The translations under genes were made by a program, and so were the position numbers. The notes under the pieces are model-generated. The model worked only from the letters and a program-made list of their open reading frames with translations. It did no database searches and was not told the origin of the DNA. This document shows positions 1 through 10,524 of a DNA stretch of 64,000 bases, piece after piece; position 1 is the stretch's first letter; each line of letters begins with the position of its first letter. This DNA is from Ixodes scapularis. Its lineage: Eukaryota; Arthropoda; Arachnida; Ixodida; Ixodidae. The stretch spans positions 46,098,710-46,162,709 of the forward strand of contig NW_024609881.1 of NCBI RefSeq assembly GCF_016920785.2, read 5' to 3'.

Positions 1-512
1 ACATTTTGGCCTTCTGATTCGAAACTTTACTCTAAAATGAGCAAATTCCAGAAAATGAAATTAAGCCCATTTTTGCTGGGACTCTGAGTAAGTGTGTATC
101 GCTTGCAAAAGCAATCAAACTGAAATCGGTCATTTTGGGAGAGAAAAACTACTGCACGCGCATTGTGAGGGTACAGGGCTCAAAAGTAATCAGAACTAAA
201 AGCAGAAGAGAAACCTCCGTTTCACTTCTGGCAAATTTGGATCAGTTAGAAGAAAAGCTCTTCAGATTAAAGAAGTGCACTGCTAATTGTTCCGGAATAA
301 TCTCGCGCCCGATTCCACATCGAGCGTGCAGTACCGAAGACTGCTCCAGGCTGACGAGCGCGATTCTCTTCTACGCGCTCCACTTCGCCGTACGTAACGA
401 TGATCGAGTGCAAAGAACTAAAACGGAAAATGTTCTCGATCATAGGCGCGTTCAAGAAAACTAGTTGAATCAGCGTGAAGAGTTCTACTGCGCTACAGAA
501 TGGGCAAAATAT
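1..512. other. No recognised feature
   Basis: Short open frames occur on both strands, but I see no family motif, no clear repeat and no convincing splice pair. It may be the 3' flank or intron of the minus-strand THAP exon next to it. Confidence 0.4.
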
Positions 513-902
513 TCAATGGAGGATGTGTTGTTTCTTATTGTGTACGCCGCCGCACAAAGTCCCCGAACCATCTAAAGCCAAAAAGCGAGATATATATACA
601 TCTCCACAAATCCGCACACTCTTACCTGGCAATAAAAAGTCGCTCGCAGAGAAATGCCGCGAGCACACCGTCATCGCTTCGGAGACGGTCTTCCCTGTCC
701 GAAGAACTCGCGCCCACTCTTCGCGTCGGTTGACGATGTCGGAGCCTCTTCTGCACGTTTCCTTGAGGTTGGGGAAGCGGTGAAACGATTCACCGTTATC
801 TTTCCATACCGCAGCGGTACACTGGGGCACCGAACAGTGCCGTTTGGATTTAGAAGCAGTTCGTTTCGACGGACGAACGCAATTATCGCTGGGATCCGCC
901 AT
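513..902 (-). CDS. THAP-type zinc-finger domain protein (exon or short gene)
   Basis: The 129-residue frame carries the features of a THAP DNA-binding domain, a C2CH zinc fold shared by cell-cycle regulators and P-element transposases. Visible are CSVPQC (residues about 23-28) as the first zinc pair, FHRFP about 13 residues later, a conserved Trp, and VCSRHF, which supplies the C-x2-H pair. The N terminus has a basic stretch of about 20 residues before the first Cys; most THAP proteins start almost at that Cys, so the true start or an upstream exon is uncertain. After the C-x2-H the usual AVP-type box is not evident, and the frame ends soon after in a tail rich in Gly, His and Lys. The last part may therefore be intron read-through. 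Ticks carry many THAP genes, both host and transposon-derived, and I cannot tell which this is. Confidence 0.65.
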   Translation of the reverse strand: MADPSDNCVRPSKRTASKSKRHCSVPQCTAAVWKDNGESFHRFPNLKETCRRGSDIVNRREEWARVLRTGKTVSEAMTVCSRHFSASDFLLPGKSVRICGDVYISRFLALDGSGTLCGGVHNKKQHILH

Positions 903-1126
903 ACCAGCCTTCCGGGGACCCTCGCTATCGTGGTTCCGGTTTCCGCCACGAGAGGGCGAGCAAAAAGCTGGAGTCGCGAATAGTGTCAGTTGGCAACGCT
1001 CCTAATGGTCGTTTCGGTGAAGGGGATGAGGAAAGAGGGAGAGGGCACGGCAGGACGCGCGCCGCTCTTATGACAGGCATCTTAGTGCAGGAAGCGTTGG
1101 CTCCAAATGCTGGTGCCGGTGTTGAC

Positions 1127-1226
1127 CTGGCGTCTGTCTTCGCAAAAAAAGGCGGGACTTGAAGTCTCCCAGCTTGCGGTCGAGCTTGTAACCGAGCAGC
1201 CTGATCGCCCTGTTGATCGAAGACAT
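1127..1226 (-). CDS. Possible first coding exon of an unrecognised gene
   Basis: An ATG in a fair context (GCACCATGT) opens 33 codons beginning MSSINRAIRLLGYKLDRK, rich in Lys, Arg and Leu and with G/C-ending codons. It stops at a GT that could be a donor (CCAG|GTCAAC), leaving one base of phase. It lies upstream of the THAP exon on the same strand, so it could belong to the same transcription unit, but no acceptor joins the two convincingly. I recognise no family. The call rests on codon texture and start context only. Confidence 0.22.
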
Positions 1227-1503
1227 GGTGCGTGCCACTGATCCGGCCGGCTCTCGGACGATGGAAAAACATCTACTCCGTGATTCTGAAGAAATTGGAA
1301 AGTGAAAAGGGGGCAAAATTTGCCTGCCTGCACTCGCACGCTTACCTCCGTTGCTTCCGTCGCCCTGCCTGTCCTGTCTTGTCTGCTACAGTCGGTTTTA
1401 TACAGTCACAAACGGCCTACTCTGTCTCCAAGTGTAAGCACTGGTCGCGAAACAACCTTCAAGTGAAATACTAATATTGCAGGTTTTAGTGACTTTTGAT
1501 ATA

Positions 1504-1946
1504 CAGGGTGTCACAAAAGAAAATTTACACGGTCTTTTTCACCGCAAAAATAAACTAGGCGTCGCCGACCGCTCATTCTCCGCCCAAAGGTAGAGCTAGA
1601 GGTCACAACCAGATGCCAAAGTTTCAGCCCGATCCGATAACTCAATCAAAAGTTATAAGTGATTTTCTGAAATTTTCAACGGGAAAATGGAGCTCATTTT
1701 CGCCCGTTTTCGGTTTCTGGTGCCATAGAGCCCCATGTGTTTAAAAACTCCGTCGGCCGGCATTTTCCCATTGAAAATTTCAGAAAATCACTTATAACTT
1801 TTGATTGAGTTATAGGATCGGGCTGGAACTTTGGCATCTGGTTGTGACCCCTAGCTCTACCTTTGGCCGGAGAATGGGCGTTCGGCGACGCCTAGTTTAT
1901 TTTTGCGGTAAAAAAGACCGTGTAAATTTTCATTTGTGACACCCTG
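1504..1946. mobile_element. Foldback non-autonomous DNA element, TA-flanked
   Basis: Two arms of about 200 bp are inverted copies of each other, from CAGGGTGTCAC on the left to GTGACACCCTG on the right. They surround a unique centre of about 70 bp (near 1690-1760). A TA dinucleotide sits outside each end, as expected for a Tc1/mariner-type target, though the TA could instead be part of the repeat. There is no coding capacity. Inference: a MITE moved by an unknown mariner-like transposase. Confidence 0.8.
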
Positions 1947-1948
1947 TA

Positions 1949-3973
1949 CATTTCGTAACAGTTTAGTTTTTCGGGTGAGCACGGATGAATAGAAGTTCGT
2001 AGCACGTGATTTTACGAAGAAAGTCTAATTTAGAAGTAGGACCAAAGCCAGATATTATCTCTCGGCAAATGACAACTCACCAAATCTTTGCTGACTTAAG
2101 ATAGAACAAGAAATGCGTGATAAAATGACATCGAAGGGGCGCAGTTCTTTGAAATTGCGAAAGAGCAAAGGCCCCCGATATAATAAATACTAGATTCAAT
2201 GCCGTGAAGCGGGAGAGATGCGTTATTCAATGCGCGGTGCCCCTGCTATCGCATTATCTTCGTGTAAAACAAAATGAAGTCAATCTTTTGTGTGTTTCTC
2301 GTCACGGAGAGGTGCACACTTCATTAACTCTGACAAACCAAACGACAGACTGCTCATTTGATTTTTTGGTTGCCAGACTTTGTAGCCACGATCCCGATAG
2401 AGTTGGGAGCCTCCCTTCCCAAAACTATCCAAACCAGTGGCGAATGTAGTAGGCAGGTTGTACCATCTGGTGGGGAACGCGGCAAGCGGCAACCGGTTCT
2501 GCTCGCAATCACAGGACTAGCGTTCGCGGTACGGCCATGGGATGGCGCTCAGTATGCCGCTCTGTTTTACGGAGGGGGGAGAGTTTTCAATGACCTCGTT
2601 TTCATTCGAGTCGAGAAACGTACGCTACTGTAATCTTGCAGCGTTCCCAAAGCAGTACAAAGCGTGTCGGTCGGCGAATTAAACGATTTCATCACTTTCA
2701 AAACAAAGACAGACCAAGACGCAAGGTGTTTTTTTTACATTTACTGTAAAGAGTGAATCCAATAAGAGCTAAATTTTATAAAACTCGGAACAGCTACTTT
2801 TCTAAAAAAAATATATATATATAAATACAATTTTATAGCAAATTGCTAAGCGATTGTGTTGGATACATGAAACGTTCTTGCATCACAAACGTTTAGAGAT
2901 ACTCTGAGTTTCCAGACGCCAGACGCCTACGTTCACCACGCTCTTTATTAAATAGTTTAAGGCGTACCATGTGTACACTCGAGAGTTGTTCCTAGAATGA
3001 AGCGACACTAGCGCTAGTCGGGCTGATAAACCTGGCGATCTTCCAGGGCCCTTTTATTAACTCGCTCAGTGCACCTCTCCCTCTCCTTCAGTGCACACAG
3101 TTGGTGGAACTACTCCTCGCCTACCTCATTCCTCCTCCCCTACCACTTTGGTCACATGACCTCCCCGTGAACCAATCAGCGTCGACCAACTCACTCCTTC
3201 TCTCCCACAGGATAACGGTGATATTCAGTGTCGAGTACAGCGGCCACGTTTTTATCAAGGTTCAATTTTATCTGGGCTTCACCGAATGCCGAAAACCTAG
3301 CCAAAGATCGTTTCACGTTAACACGAGTGAAAGGGTGTCAACTTGCTATCTGCAGGACGTAGTGCGGATGCCCCGCAGGGCTTTCCCCTCAAATGGCACC
3401 TCAACTCACGGCAATGTGTCAGAAGAAAAGACATTTGTTTAGTAATCTATATGGTGTGGCTTCGATTGTCGCCTAATGAAGACTGTTTCTTACCGCGATA
3501 GTCTCTTCCCTCCCACTGAAAGAGACGCGTTCTTACAATGCTTCATATTTACCAGGCTTTACAAAATGCCGAACTCGTAGCCAAAGAACGTTCCACCTGA
3601 AACAGATAAAAACCCGAGTTAGCTGTCTCCTTCGTCTGATCACCAATGGCCAGGGGTGTCGTGACAGATTGTGAACCGTAACATCACCTCTAATATAACA
3701 AAATCGGAGCACTACATTTTCGATTTGACTAAGGACGGGTACAGATTTATCACAAGTGCTGCGACAGCGTTTGGATGCCATTAGCGTCCAATATCTGATA
3801 GCGTTGACGCTGCAGTCATGTTCAACCCTGCCCCGCGTCGGCCTTCTCTAGTTGACGTCAACTATTCGTTCGGCACGATGGCTCTGTCACCCAGGAGGCG
3901 TTGCCCAGAAGCGCTTTGGTACCCGCTTTTTCTGGATCGCTGCCGGAACAGGCTGTCAGGTGTCCTTACGCCG
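1949..3973. other. Interspersed DNA without recognised genes
   Basis: AT-rich and moderately GC-rich patches alternate. A homopurine/T-run patch lies near 2720-2830. No exon with a convincing domain and splice signals was found. The only structure seen is the short direct repeat listed separately. Confidence 0.4.
3275..3597. repeat. Short direct repeat pair (about 44 bp, 280 bp apart)
   Basis: 3275-3318 and 3555-3597 share a diverged block beginning GGCTT(C/T)AC and containing AATGCCGAA, TAGCCAAAGA and a GTT(T/C)CAC end. It is probably part of an old dispersed repeat. No function is suggested. Confidence 0.5.
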
Positions 3974-4263
3974 CAGGGCCGTAACCAGGGGGGGGGATAG
4001 GGGGTTCCGACCCCCCCCGAAATTTTTTTCTGGGTACGGCCCTGGTCGGTGCACTTGCAGCCAGCCGATTTTAATCTCCACCTCTGCGCACGTGCAGTGG
4101 CACCGGTCGGCTACCGGATACCAAACCGGGACCGGCTCTTCGGTTTGCTATAACTCTCCATTATATGCCACCGATGCACATGATTCATAGGCGAAAATAA
4201 GACAAAATGGCCGCCGTTGTCCCCGAAAACCCCCCCCGAAATTTTTTTCTGGGTACGGCCCTG
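3974..4263. mobile_element. hAT-type non-autonomous element with 8-bp TSD
   Basis: The termini are CAGGGCCGTA on the left and TACGGCCCTG on the right. The octamer TTACGCCG is duplicated exactly at 3966-3973 and 4264-4271. The CAGGG start and 8-bp duplication are hallmarks of hAT transposition. A second, internal copy of the right end (about 34 bp ending TACGGCCCTG at 4044) makes 3974-4044 a miniature inverted-repeat unit by itself. There is no coding capacity. Confidence 0.88.
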
Positions 4264-4271
4264 TTACGCCG

Positions 4272-4656
4272 GATCTAGTTGTCAATGCGCACGAAAGCCA
4301 TGCACCTGAGTACGCAATGCTCATTGCACGTGGAACGCACCGGTCATGGCCCACGTCTACATGGGTGCGATCATAACGCATCAAATCGACGGGGCACCAA
4401 TGAAACGCACCCCGCCTCCTCGTCCTTTTCTCGTGTCGTCAAATTTTGATTCGACGTGCTATGATTGCATGCACGTAAGCACACTACCGACTGACTTAAT
4501 CTGGAGCTTGCCGTCAGTAGAGCACACGAGGGTTAACGGTTGGCACCTGTCTTGATTCACTAGTGCGTGATTACACGCCTAAAACTCCAAGCTAGCAGTG
4601 GTACAGCACTGCATGAATGACTCATCTAAAGCGAAGACACCGACCTCACACTGGGG
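4272..4656. other. No recognised feature
   Basis: Unique-looking sequence between the hAT element and the LTR retrotransposon. Short open frames on the plus strand show no motif. Confidence 0.4.
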
Positions 4657-4661
4657 CTGAC

Positions 4662-6031
4662 TGTCACAAATTCAGGCTTTTCTTGATTTTGTTTTACATT
4701 TTTATGATCTTCTTTTCGGACCACTTTAAGTGTCGGTACGGTCCGGGAACGGGGAGTGCCGGGCCGCTTTTAATCTCCAGTTCGTCCCGTCGTATTATCC
4801 TTTCTACGTCCCCAACGGGTTTGCTCGTTTTCGGGGTAGGTATTTGTGGACGGGCGACTCAGATTAGGCTTCACCCCGGGGCAAAGTTAATTTGTGTCTT
4901 GGCCTTCGCGGACGGAGGGGTGCGTTTGCGGACTCTGGTGCCGATTTGACACGCGAAGGCGACGCCGGGATACAAAGATGTCTAAGCTGGCTAGCGCGCC
5001 TTTTTGAAGGCGGCGACTTTCCTCAGTCTGGCGCCTGTCGTTGTTGTCGGGTTCTACGTATCGACGATAATTGATGTTTTGGACTCGTACGGGGGAAATG
5101 GATGGCCTGTATGTTTTCCCATTTGGGTCGGCGCCGGATACCTTTGCTTTTCTGGGAAGTGGACTGACCCGAAAGGCGGGAAAACGGGAGGTTGGTCGGT
5201 AGTCGAACCTATAAAAAGGGGTTCTGGAACAAAGGAGGTAGTCGAGCCCCGGAGCTGGCCGGGGTGCTGCTTGACGCAGTCACTCCCTGCACGTGAGTTT
5301 TTGAACGTTTAATTTTTCGGCTTCTGCCCTGCCTGTCGGGCAAGTGTTTGAGTTGGTTGTGCTGAAGCGTGCGTGGCTGTGTGGTGCGCGGTGTCGACCT
5401 CATCAAGCTTCTAACCGGACCGCCTGACTCCGAGACATCGTTCTTCGGCCGACATCTCCAGACAACGGACTGCTCTGGACTCAGCACCTACCGGAAAGCT
5501 AAGCTGTTTTTTGTTTGTTTTGTCTACTTCATCCTCCGGCTCTGAAGTACGAACTGTTGAACTTTGGGACATTTTTATACGTAGCGCTACTTTCTGTCGC
5601 GACTGTTTTGGGGGATTGTCCCTTTTGGGTAGCGGTAACGTTCGAGTTCCGTCTCGGTTTGCCCTTGTTTTTGGTTAGTGTTGGGATTTCGTCGCGGTTT
5701 TGTCGGCTCGATCCTGTTTTACGAGTGTCGTGACTTTTTTAGTATTAGTTTCTGGCCCGCGGGACCCCATTGCGTTTAACTGGAGCGAGGTTTGTGTAGA
5801 GTGCTCTTTTGCCGTCCGCGGCGTAGTATTTCACTTTATTAAATTTTTAATCTTTTGTTTGCTTATCCTCCCTGTGTCATCGTCTCTCTTTCCTGTTTTT
5901 ACACCTGGCGTGGACCTAGCGCTAGTCACCGGTCGAACTTAGCTCTTTTGTTCTTTTTCCGTAATTTCTCGTTTATCCTCAGAGTGGATCATTGCTTTAT
6001 TTTTATTAATTTAACCACCCACTCCGTGACA
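4662..6031 (+). repeat. 5' LTR
   Basis: 1370 bp, starting TGTCAC and ending GTGACA, matched base for base with 8401-9769 apart from about two differences. It contains a TATA box at 5209-5218. An ATTAAA at about 5838 is a possible polyadenylation signal. Its several short open frames are shadows with no known product. Confidence 0.95.
5209..5218 (+). promoter_or_regulatory. TATA box of the LTR promoter
   Basis: CTATAAAAAGG lies about 550 bp into the LTR and is repeated at about 8947-8957 in the 3' LTR. Transcription would start about 25-30 bp downstream. That would give a U3 of roughly 580 bp and an unusually long R-U5 of roughly 790 bp. Confidence 0.6.
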
Positions 6032-6034
6032 AAT

Positions 6035-6052
6035 TGGCGTCTGCGGCAGGAC
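6035..6052 (+). promoter_or_regulatory. Primer binding site, probably tRNA-Arg-like
   Basis: TGGCG follows the 5' LTR after a 3-nt AAT gap, the same arrangement as in the second LTR element. The first bases match the tRNA-Arg type used by mdg1/412-like elements. Beyond TGGCG the match to a specific tRNA is poorer than in the second element, so the primer identity is tentative. Confidence 0.5.
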
Positions 6053-6177
6053 CGGTGGCATGGTGTAAGGTTAGGGAGACGACCCCACTGCGAAGGAAGG
6101 CCGCGAGGAAGAACGAGGGCGGGCGATTCGAGTAATCGTTTGTTTCTTGCTTTGAGTGTGAGAGTTATTGTGCTACC

Positions 6178-8058
6178 ATGTCGCGAGTGGAATTAACCGC
6201 GCTTGGGAGAGAGCTGGGCTACGATGGGGTGGAACTGCGAAACTGGGTGAGAGATGAGATGGATCGAGAGGACGTGCGGCAAGCAAAGGCAAAAGAAATG
6301 ATAGAGTTGAAGATTCGGCTGAAGGAAGTCGAAAATGCGAGCCCTACGAATGGGTCTGGGGCGAATCACGGCGCCGTGCTAACGAGTCCTCAACGCTGGA
6401 TGGCGGCCTTTGATGAGAAGAAAGACGACTTAGACGCATATCTCCTTCGGTTCGAGCGTTTAGCCCTGGGACAACTCTGGCCTCGCGACCAATGGGCTAC
6501 GATGCTGGCATTGTGTTTGAAGGGCGAGGCACTGTCGGTAATTTCCAGACTCACACCGGAAGAGTCCGTTGACTACGAGGGCGTGAAGAAGGCATTGATG
6601 AGACGGTTCCGTCTGACTGCAGAGGGATTTCGTGAAAAGTTTCGGAACGCCAAACCGGAAAACGGGGAAACGGGAGCACAGTTTGCAGCGCGCCTGGCGA
6701 GCCTATTCGACCGTTGGGTCGAACTTGCCGAGACGATGAAGGAGTACGACACTCTCCGGAACCTAGTACTCACCGAACAATTCATAAAGGGGTGCTCGCC
6801 GAAGCTTGCCATCTTCATGAAGGAGAGAGGATCAAAGACTCTGGACGACATGGCCGACTTGGCCGATCGGTTTCTGGAAGCACAAGGGGCCCAGTCTCTT
6901 GGGTTCAAGTCGGAAGAGAAGAAACCGAACCCTGATGCTCCACGAGATGTCAACAAGAACCCTGCGGGAGAAGGACGGCCTCCCTTGAGATGCTTTCTCT
7001 GCAACCGCTTGGGACACCGGGCTGCTGACTGCCGAGAGAAAGGCCCGAAGACTCCCTCCTGCTGGAGATGTGGTCGGACAGGCCACACCGCAAATTCCTG
7101 CCAGGGAGGATCCCAAGATGGACCCCGGGGGCGATCTCAAGCTTCCTGCTGTGTGACTACTGAGAACGGCCAGATGAACGACGGGCTCAATCAGAACGGC
7201 TACGGGAAATTGAAGAACGAGGAGCGACTCCAGATCGTAAGTTCGATCATTGCGGTCGAAACGAAGCACTTGACGGATCGACTACCAGTACGAACGGGAA
7301 AAGCGGGAAAGCGAGTCGTCACGATCCTCCGCGACACCGGGTGCAACACCGTTGTCGTTCGGAGAAGCCTTATCTCAGACGAAGACCTCACAGGAACGTC
7401 TAAAGCAGTTTACCTGGTGGATGGAACGGTCAGGGTACTCCCCGAAGCCAGGCTGTCGATGTGCACTCCTTTCTTCAGCGGCGAAGTAACAGCACTCTGC
7501 ATGGAGAGTCCAATATATGACATCATTCTGGGCAACATTCCCGGGGCTCTGGCAGCAGGAGAGTCCAATCCCGACTGGGATGTTGAAGCAGCTGATAACG
7601 GGATCACCACCGAAGACAACAACGGCAAGGAAGTCGAATCTACCATGAGTGCCGCCGTGGAAACCAGGCTTCAAAAGAAGAGCAGCCAGACGGCTGGACC
7701 TAAGCCACACAAGGTCCCGGAAATCCCGAATGAAACTGTCACTCCCGAAGCTCTGTTGGCAGAACAACGTAGGCACGAGGGCCTCCCGAGCTGTTTCCTG
7801 AACGAGGGCAAAGAAAATGACTGTCAAGAAGAAAAGACACCCTTGCGAGTTCTTTATGAAGAACGTAGATCTGGGGCACTCGACAGGGTTGTTTCACGGC
7901 AACCTCCTGACAAAGTACGAAGAGCGACAGACGGAGGGGGAGACCAATGTCTGCAACGTCGTAACTTAGGAAGAAGAGGATCGCGAACGGGATTTCTCCT
8001 TGCTGAGAATGGAAACAAGCGAGAGATCGAAAGACGTCGTGTTTGGGACGGGCCTTAG
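6178..8058 (+). CDS. Gag-protease polyprotein, retrotransposon (SCAN-like capsid)
   Basis: A 626-codon frame starts at CTACCATGT, 147 bp after the LTR. Residues about 1-55 form a charged helical start. Residues about 75-240 form the capsid region, whose second half (LVLTEQFIKGCSPKL, then helices) has the pattern of the vertebrate SCAN domain, a family thought to derive from Gmr1-like gag. Two CX2CX4HX4C zinc knuckles follow at about 272-285 and 295-308. An aspartic protease has ILRDTGCNTVVV (catalytic DTG at about 386-388) and a distal YDIILGN. Up to about residue 545 the frame aligns with the second LTR element. After that the frame shifts away from the homologous reading and ends in a non-homologous tail, so the last 80 or so residues are probably not native. 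Gag and protease look intact. Confidence 0.85.
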   Translation: MSRVELTALGRELGYDGVELRNWVRDEMDREDVRQAKAKEMIELKIRLKEVENASPTNGSGANHGAVLTSPQRWMAAFDEKKDDLDAYLLRFERLALGQLWPRDQWATMLALCLKGEALSVISRLTPEESVDYEGVKKALMRRFRLTAEGFREKFRNAKPENGETGAQFAARLASLFDRWVELAETMKEYDTLRNLVLTEQFIKGCSPKLAIFMKERGSKTLDDMADLADRFLEAQGAQSLGFKSEEKKPNPDAPRDVNKNPAGEGRPPLRCFLCNRLGHRAADCREKGPKTPSCWRCGRTGHTANSCQGGSQDGPRGRSQASCCVTTENGQMNDGLNQNGYGKLKNEERLQIVSSIIAVETKHLTDRLPVRTGKAGKRVVTILRDTGCNTVVVRRSLISDEDLTGTSKAVYLVDGTVRVLPEARLSMCTPFFSGEVTALCMESPIYDIILGNIPGALAAGESNPDWDVEAADNGITTEDNNGKEVESTMSAAVETRLQKKSSQTAGPKPHKVPEIPNETVTPEALLAEQRRHEGLPSCFLNEGKENDCQEEKTPLRVLYEERRSGALDRVVSRQPPDKVRRATDGGGDQCLQRRNLGRRGSRTGFLLAENGNKREIERRRVWDGP

Positions 8059-8386
8059 CGCTCAACAGAGGACGGACACTATTCTTTGCAGTTCGAGGCG
8101 CCATCGAACAGCAAGTTTAGTACACAAAGGGCGGGGAAACGTTGGAGCCGATTATTTAGGCCGGCTTTAAGTTTTCTTTTTGTCATTTTTAATTAATATT
8201 ATTTTCATATTTGTAGAGTCCTGCTTACAGGATCTTCGAAGCGCTCTCTCTGGTTCGTTTGTATGTATGTACTTTGCCGCCTGGAGACGTGTGTGTTTGT
8301 TTCTCCCTTTACCTTTTGAGGCAGCTGTTGGTTTCATGGTGTCTGAATTTGTGCTGTGTTTGAATTTTCACGCGTGAAAAATTCTT
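7812..8386 (+). pseudogene. Frameshifted and deleted start of pol (integrase linker remnant)
   Basis: The +1 frame after about 7812 gives KKRHPCEFFMKN, which lines up loosely with KRKFFIRNK just before the integrase zinc domain of the element at 61.2 kb. Resemblance then fades and stops appear. No HHCC, DDE, YxDD-type or RNase H motif is found before the 3' LTR. The rest of pol is therefore deleted, not merely mutated. Confidence 0.55.
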
Positions 8387-8400
8387 GAAGTGGGGAGTAG
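8387..8400 (+). promoter_or_regulatory. Polypurine tract
   Basis: GAAGTGGGGAGTAG lies directly against the TGTCAC start of the 3' LTR. This is the expected position and purine composition for the plus-strand primer. Confidence 0.75.
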
Positions 8401-9769
8401 TGTCACAAATTCAGGCTTTTCTTGATTTTGTTTTACATTTTTATGATCTTCTTTTCGGACCACTTTAAGTGTCGGTACGGTCCGGGAACGGGGAGTGCCG
8501 GGCCGCTTTTAATCTCCAGTTCGTCCCGTCGTATTATCCTTTCTACGTCCCCAACGGGTTTGCTCGTTTTCGGGGTAGGTATTTGTGGACGGGCGACTCA
8601 GATTAGGCTTCACCCCGGGGCAAAGTTAATTTGTGTCTTGGCCTTCGCGGACGGAGGGGTGCGTTTGCGGACTCTGGTGCCGATTTGACACGCGAAGGCG
8701 ACGCCATGTACAAAGATGTCTAAGCTGGCTAGCGCGCCTTTTTGAAGGCGGCGACTTTCCTCAGTCTGGCGCCTGTCGTTGTTGTCGGGTTCTACGTATC
8801 GACGATAATTGATGTTTTGGACTCGTACGGGGGAAATGGATGGCCTGTATGTTTTCCCATTTGGGTCGGCGCCGGATACCTTTGCTTTTCTGGGAAGTGG
8901 ACTGACCCGAAAGGCGGGAAAACGGGAGGTTGGTCGGTAGTCGAACCTATAAAAAGGGGTTCTGGAACAAAGGAGGTAGTCGAGCCCCGGAGCTGGCCGG
9001 GGTGCTGCTCGACGCAGTCACTCCCTGCACGTGAGTTTTTGAACGTTTAATTTTTCGGCTTCTGCCCTGCCTGTCGGGCAAGTGTTTGAGTTGGTTGTGC
9101 TGAAGCGTGCGTGGCTGTGTGGTGCGCGGTGTCGACCTCATCAAGCTTCTAACCGGACCGCCTGACTCCGAGACATCGTTCTTCGGCCGACATCTCCAGA
9201 CAACGGACTGCTCTGGACTCAGCACCTACCGGAAAGCTAAGCTGTTTTTTGTTTGTTTTGTCTACTTCATCCTCCGGCTCTGAAGTACGAACTGTTGAAC
9301 TTTGGGACATTTTTATACGTAGCGCTACTTTCTGTCGCGACTGTTTTGGGGGATTGTCCCTTTTGGGTAGCGGTAACGTTCGAGTTCCGTCTCGGTTTGC
9401 CCTTGTTTTTGGTTAGTGTTGGGATTTCGTCGCGGTTTTGTCGGCTCGATCCTGTTTTACGAGTGTCGTGACTTTTTTAGTATTAGTTTCTGGCCCGCGG
9501 GACCCCATTGCGTTTAACTGGAGCGAGGTTTGTGTAGAGTGCTCTTTTGCCGTCCGCGGCGTAGTATTTCACTTTATTAAATTTTTAATCTTTTGTTTGC
9601 TTATCCTCCCTGTGTCATCGTCTCTCTTTCCTGTTTTTACACCTGGCGTGGACCTAGCGCTAGTCACCGGTCGAACTTAGCTCTTTTGTTCTTTTTCCGT
9701 AATTTCTCGTTTATCCTCAGAGTGGATCATTGCTTTATTTTTATTAATTTAACCACCCACTCCGTGACA
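8401..9769 (+). repeat. 3' LTR
   Basis: 1369 bp, near-identical to the 5' LTR, ending GTGACA and followed by the CTGAC target duplication. Confidence 0.95.
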
Positions 9770-9774
9770 CTGAC

Positions 9775-10524
9775 GCACTTCCCGCTGTCATAAACATATC
9801 AGAATTACTTTACCTCTTCTGATCACACACACCACAAGAGTGAGATCCACAAGAGGGGGAAGTCGCAACGTAGATAAGATTTACGTAAATATTCTCCTAC
9901 TAAATCAGTATATCATCATCATGATTTATTACTCCATGAGGCCCCTAGAGGGCATTTTACAAGGGGAGGAAGGTATTCCCCTGCTGTGCGAGTCGCCCGG
10001 TAATATCTCGTTTGCGCGTAAACACAAAGATGCTTCAAGTATTTGCATGTAATCTCAGTAATGCACCTCCTGGAATGAGTAGTCCTGGCCAACAGGGTGA
10101 TCTCTCTGGAATTTCATTGATAACAATACAAAAATAAAAAAAAGGGGGGGGGGGGGCGAGCAGCACAGTTGTTCGGCAGTGATGCGTGCCTTGCCTTCTT
10201 CGATTGTCTCCTTTGTGCGTGGTAAAGAAATGGACTTTTCATGTTCGTCTGTACGTTCGCTCGGAGAGACCACAGGCAGGTGGGAAAGAGAATTAGACCT
10301 TTCATTCCGACGTGAGCTTCGCTTCATTTAAAGTGTGACCGCAGACGACGGTACGTGATCCGACGGAGCCAACCAAGCAACGCCAAAAGTGCTTCAAAAC
10401 GATACTCATGGGTTTTGTACGGTTGCTGCCACCGATTAAATCAAACGCACACTGAATGGCCGCGATCCCGCGCTTTTTGGTTTCTGTGCGTGATTGGTAT
10501 ATAGTCTTTTGCATCGCTTATCAC
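9775..10524. other. No gene recognised; contains an A-run/G-run junction
   Basis: An AATAAA-like A-run passes directly into a run of 13 G (about 10136-10156). No supported exon was seen. Confidence 0.4.

Larger units (their letters stand above)
4662..9769 (+). mobile_element. Complete non-autonomous LTR retrotransposon (Gmr1-like Ty3 lineage, gag-protease only)
   Basis: The element is bounded by two near-identical LTRs and an exact 5-bp target duplication, CTGAC, at 4657-4661 and 9770-9774. The internal region is only 2369 bp: primer site, a gag-protease frame, a short scrambled pol remnant and a polypurine tract. There is no room for integrase, reverse transcriptase and RNase H, and none of their motifs is present. 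The LTRs differ at only about two places in 1370 bp (a small complex change near 4965/8704 and one C/T near 5272/9010), so insertion was recent. Gag and protease are clearly homologous to the second LTR element at 61.2 kb. Inference: it is mobilised in trans by an autonomous relative while supplying its own gag. Confidence 0.9.

Noticed and set aside
5004..5942. Several 70-100-codon frames within the LTR
   Set aside because: They recur identically in the 3' LTR only because the LTRs are identical. No known product, and the positions overlap U3/R signals.
6573..7269. Minus-strand frames of 145-171 codons
   Set aside because: Shadows of the gag-protease coding sequence.
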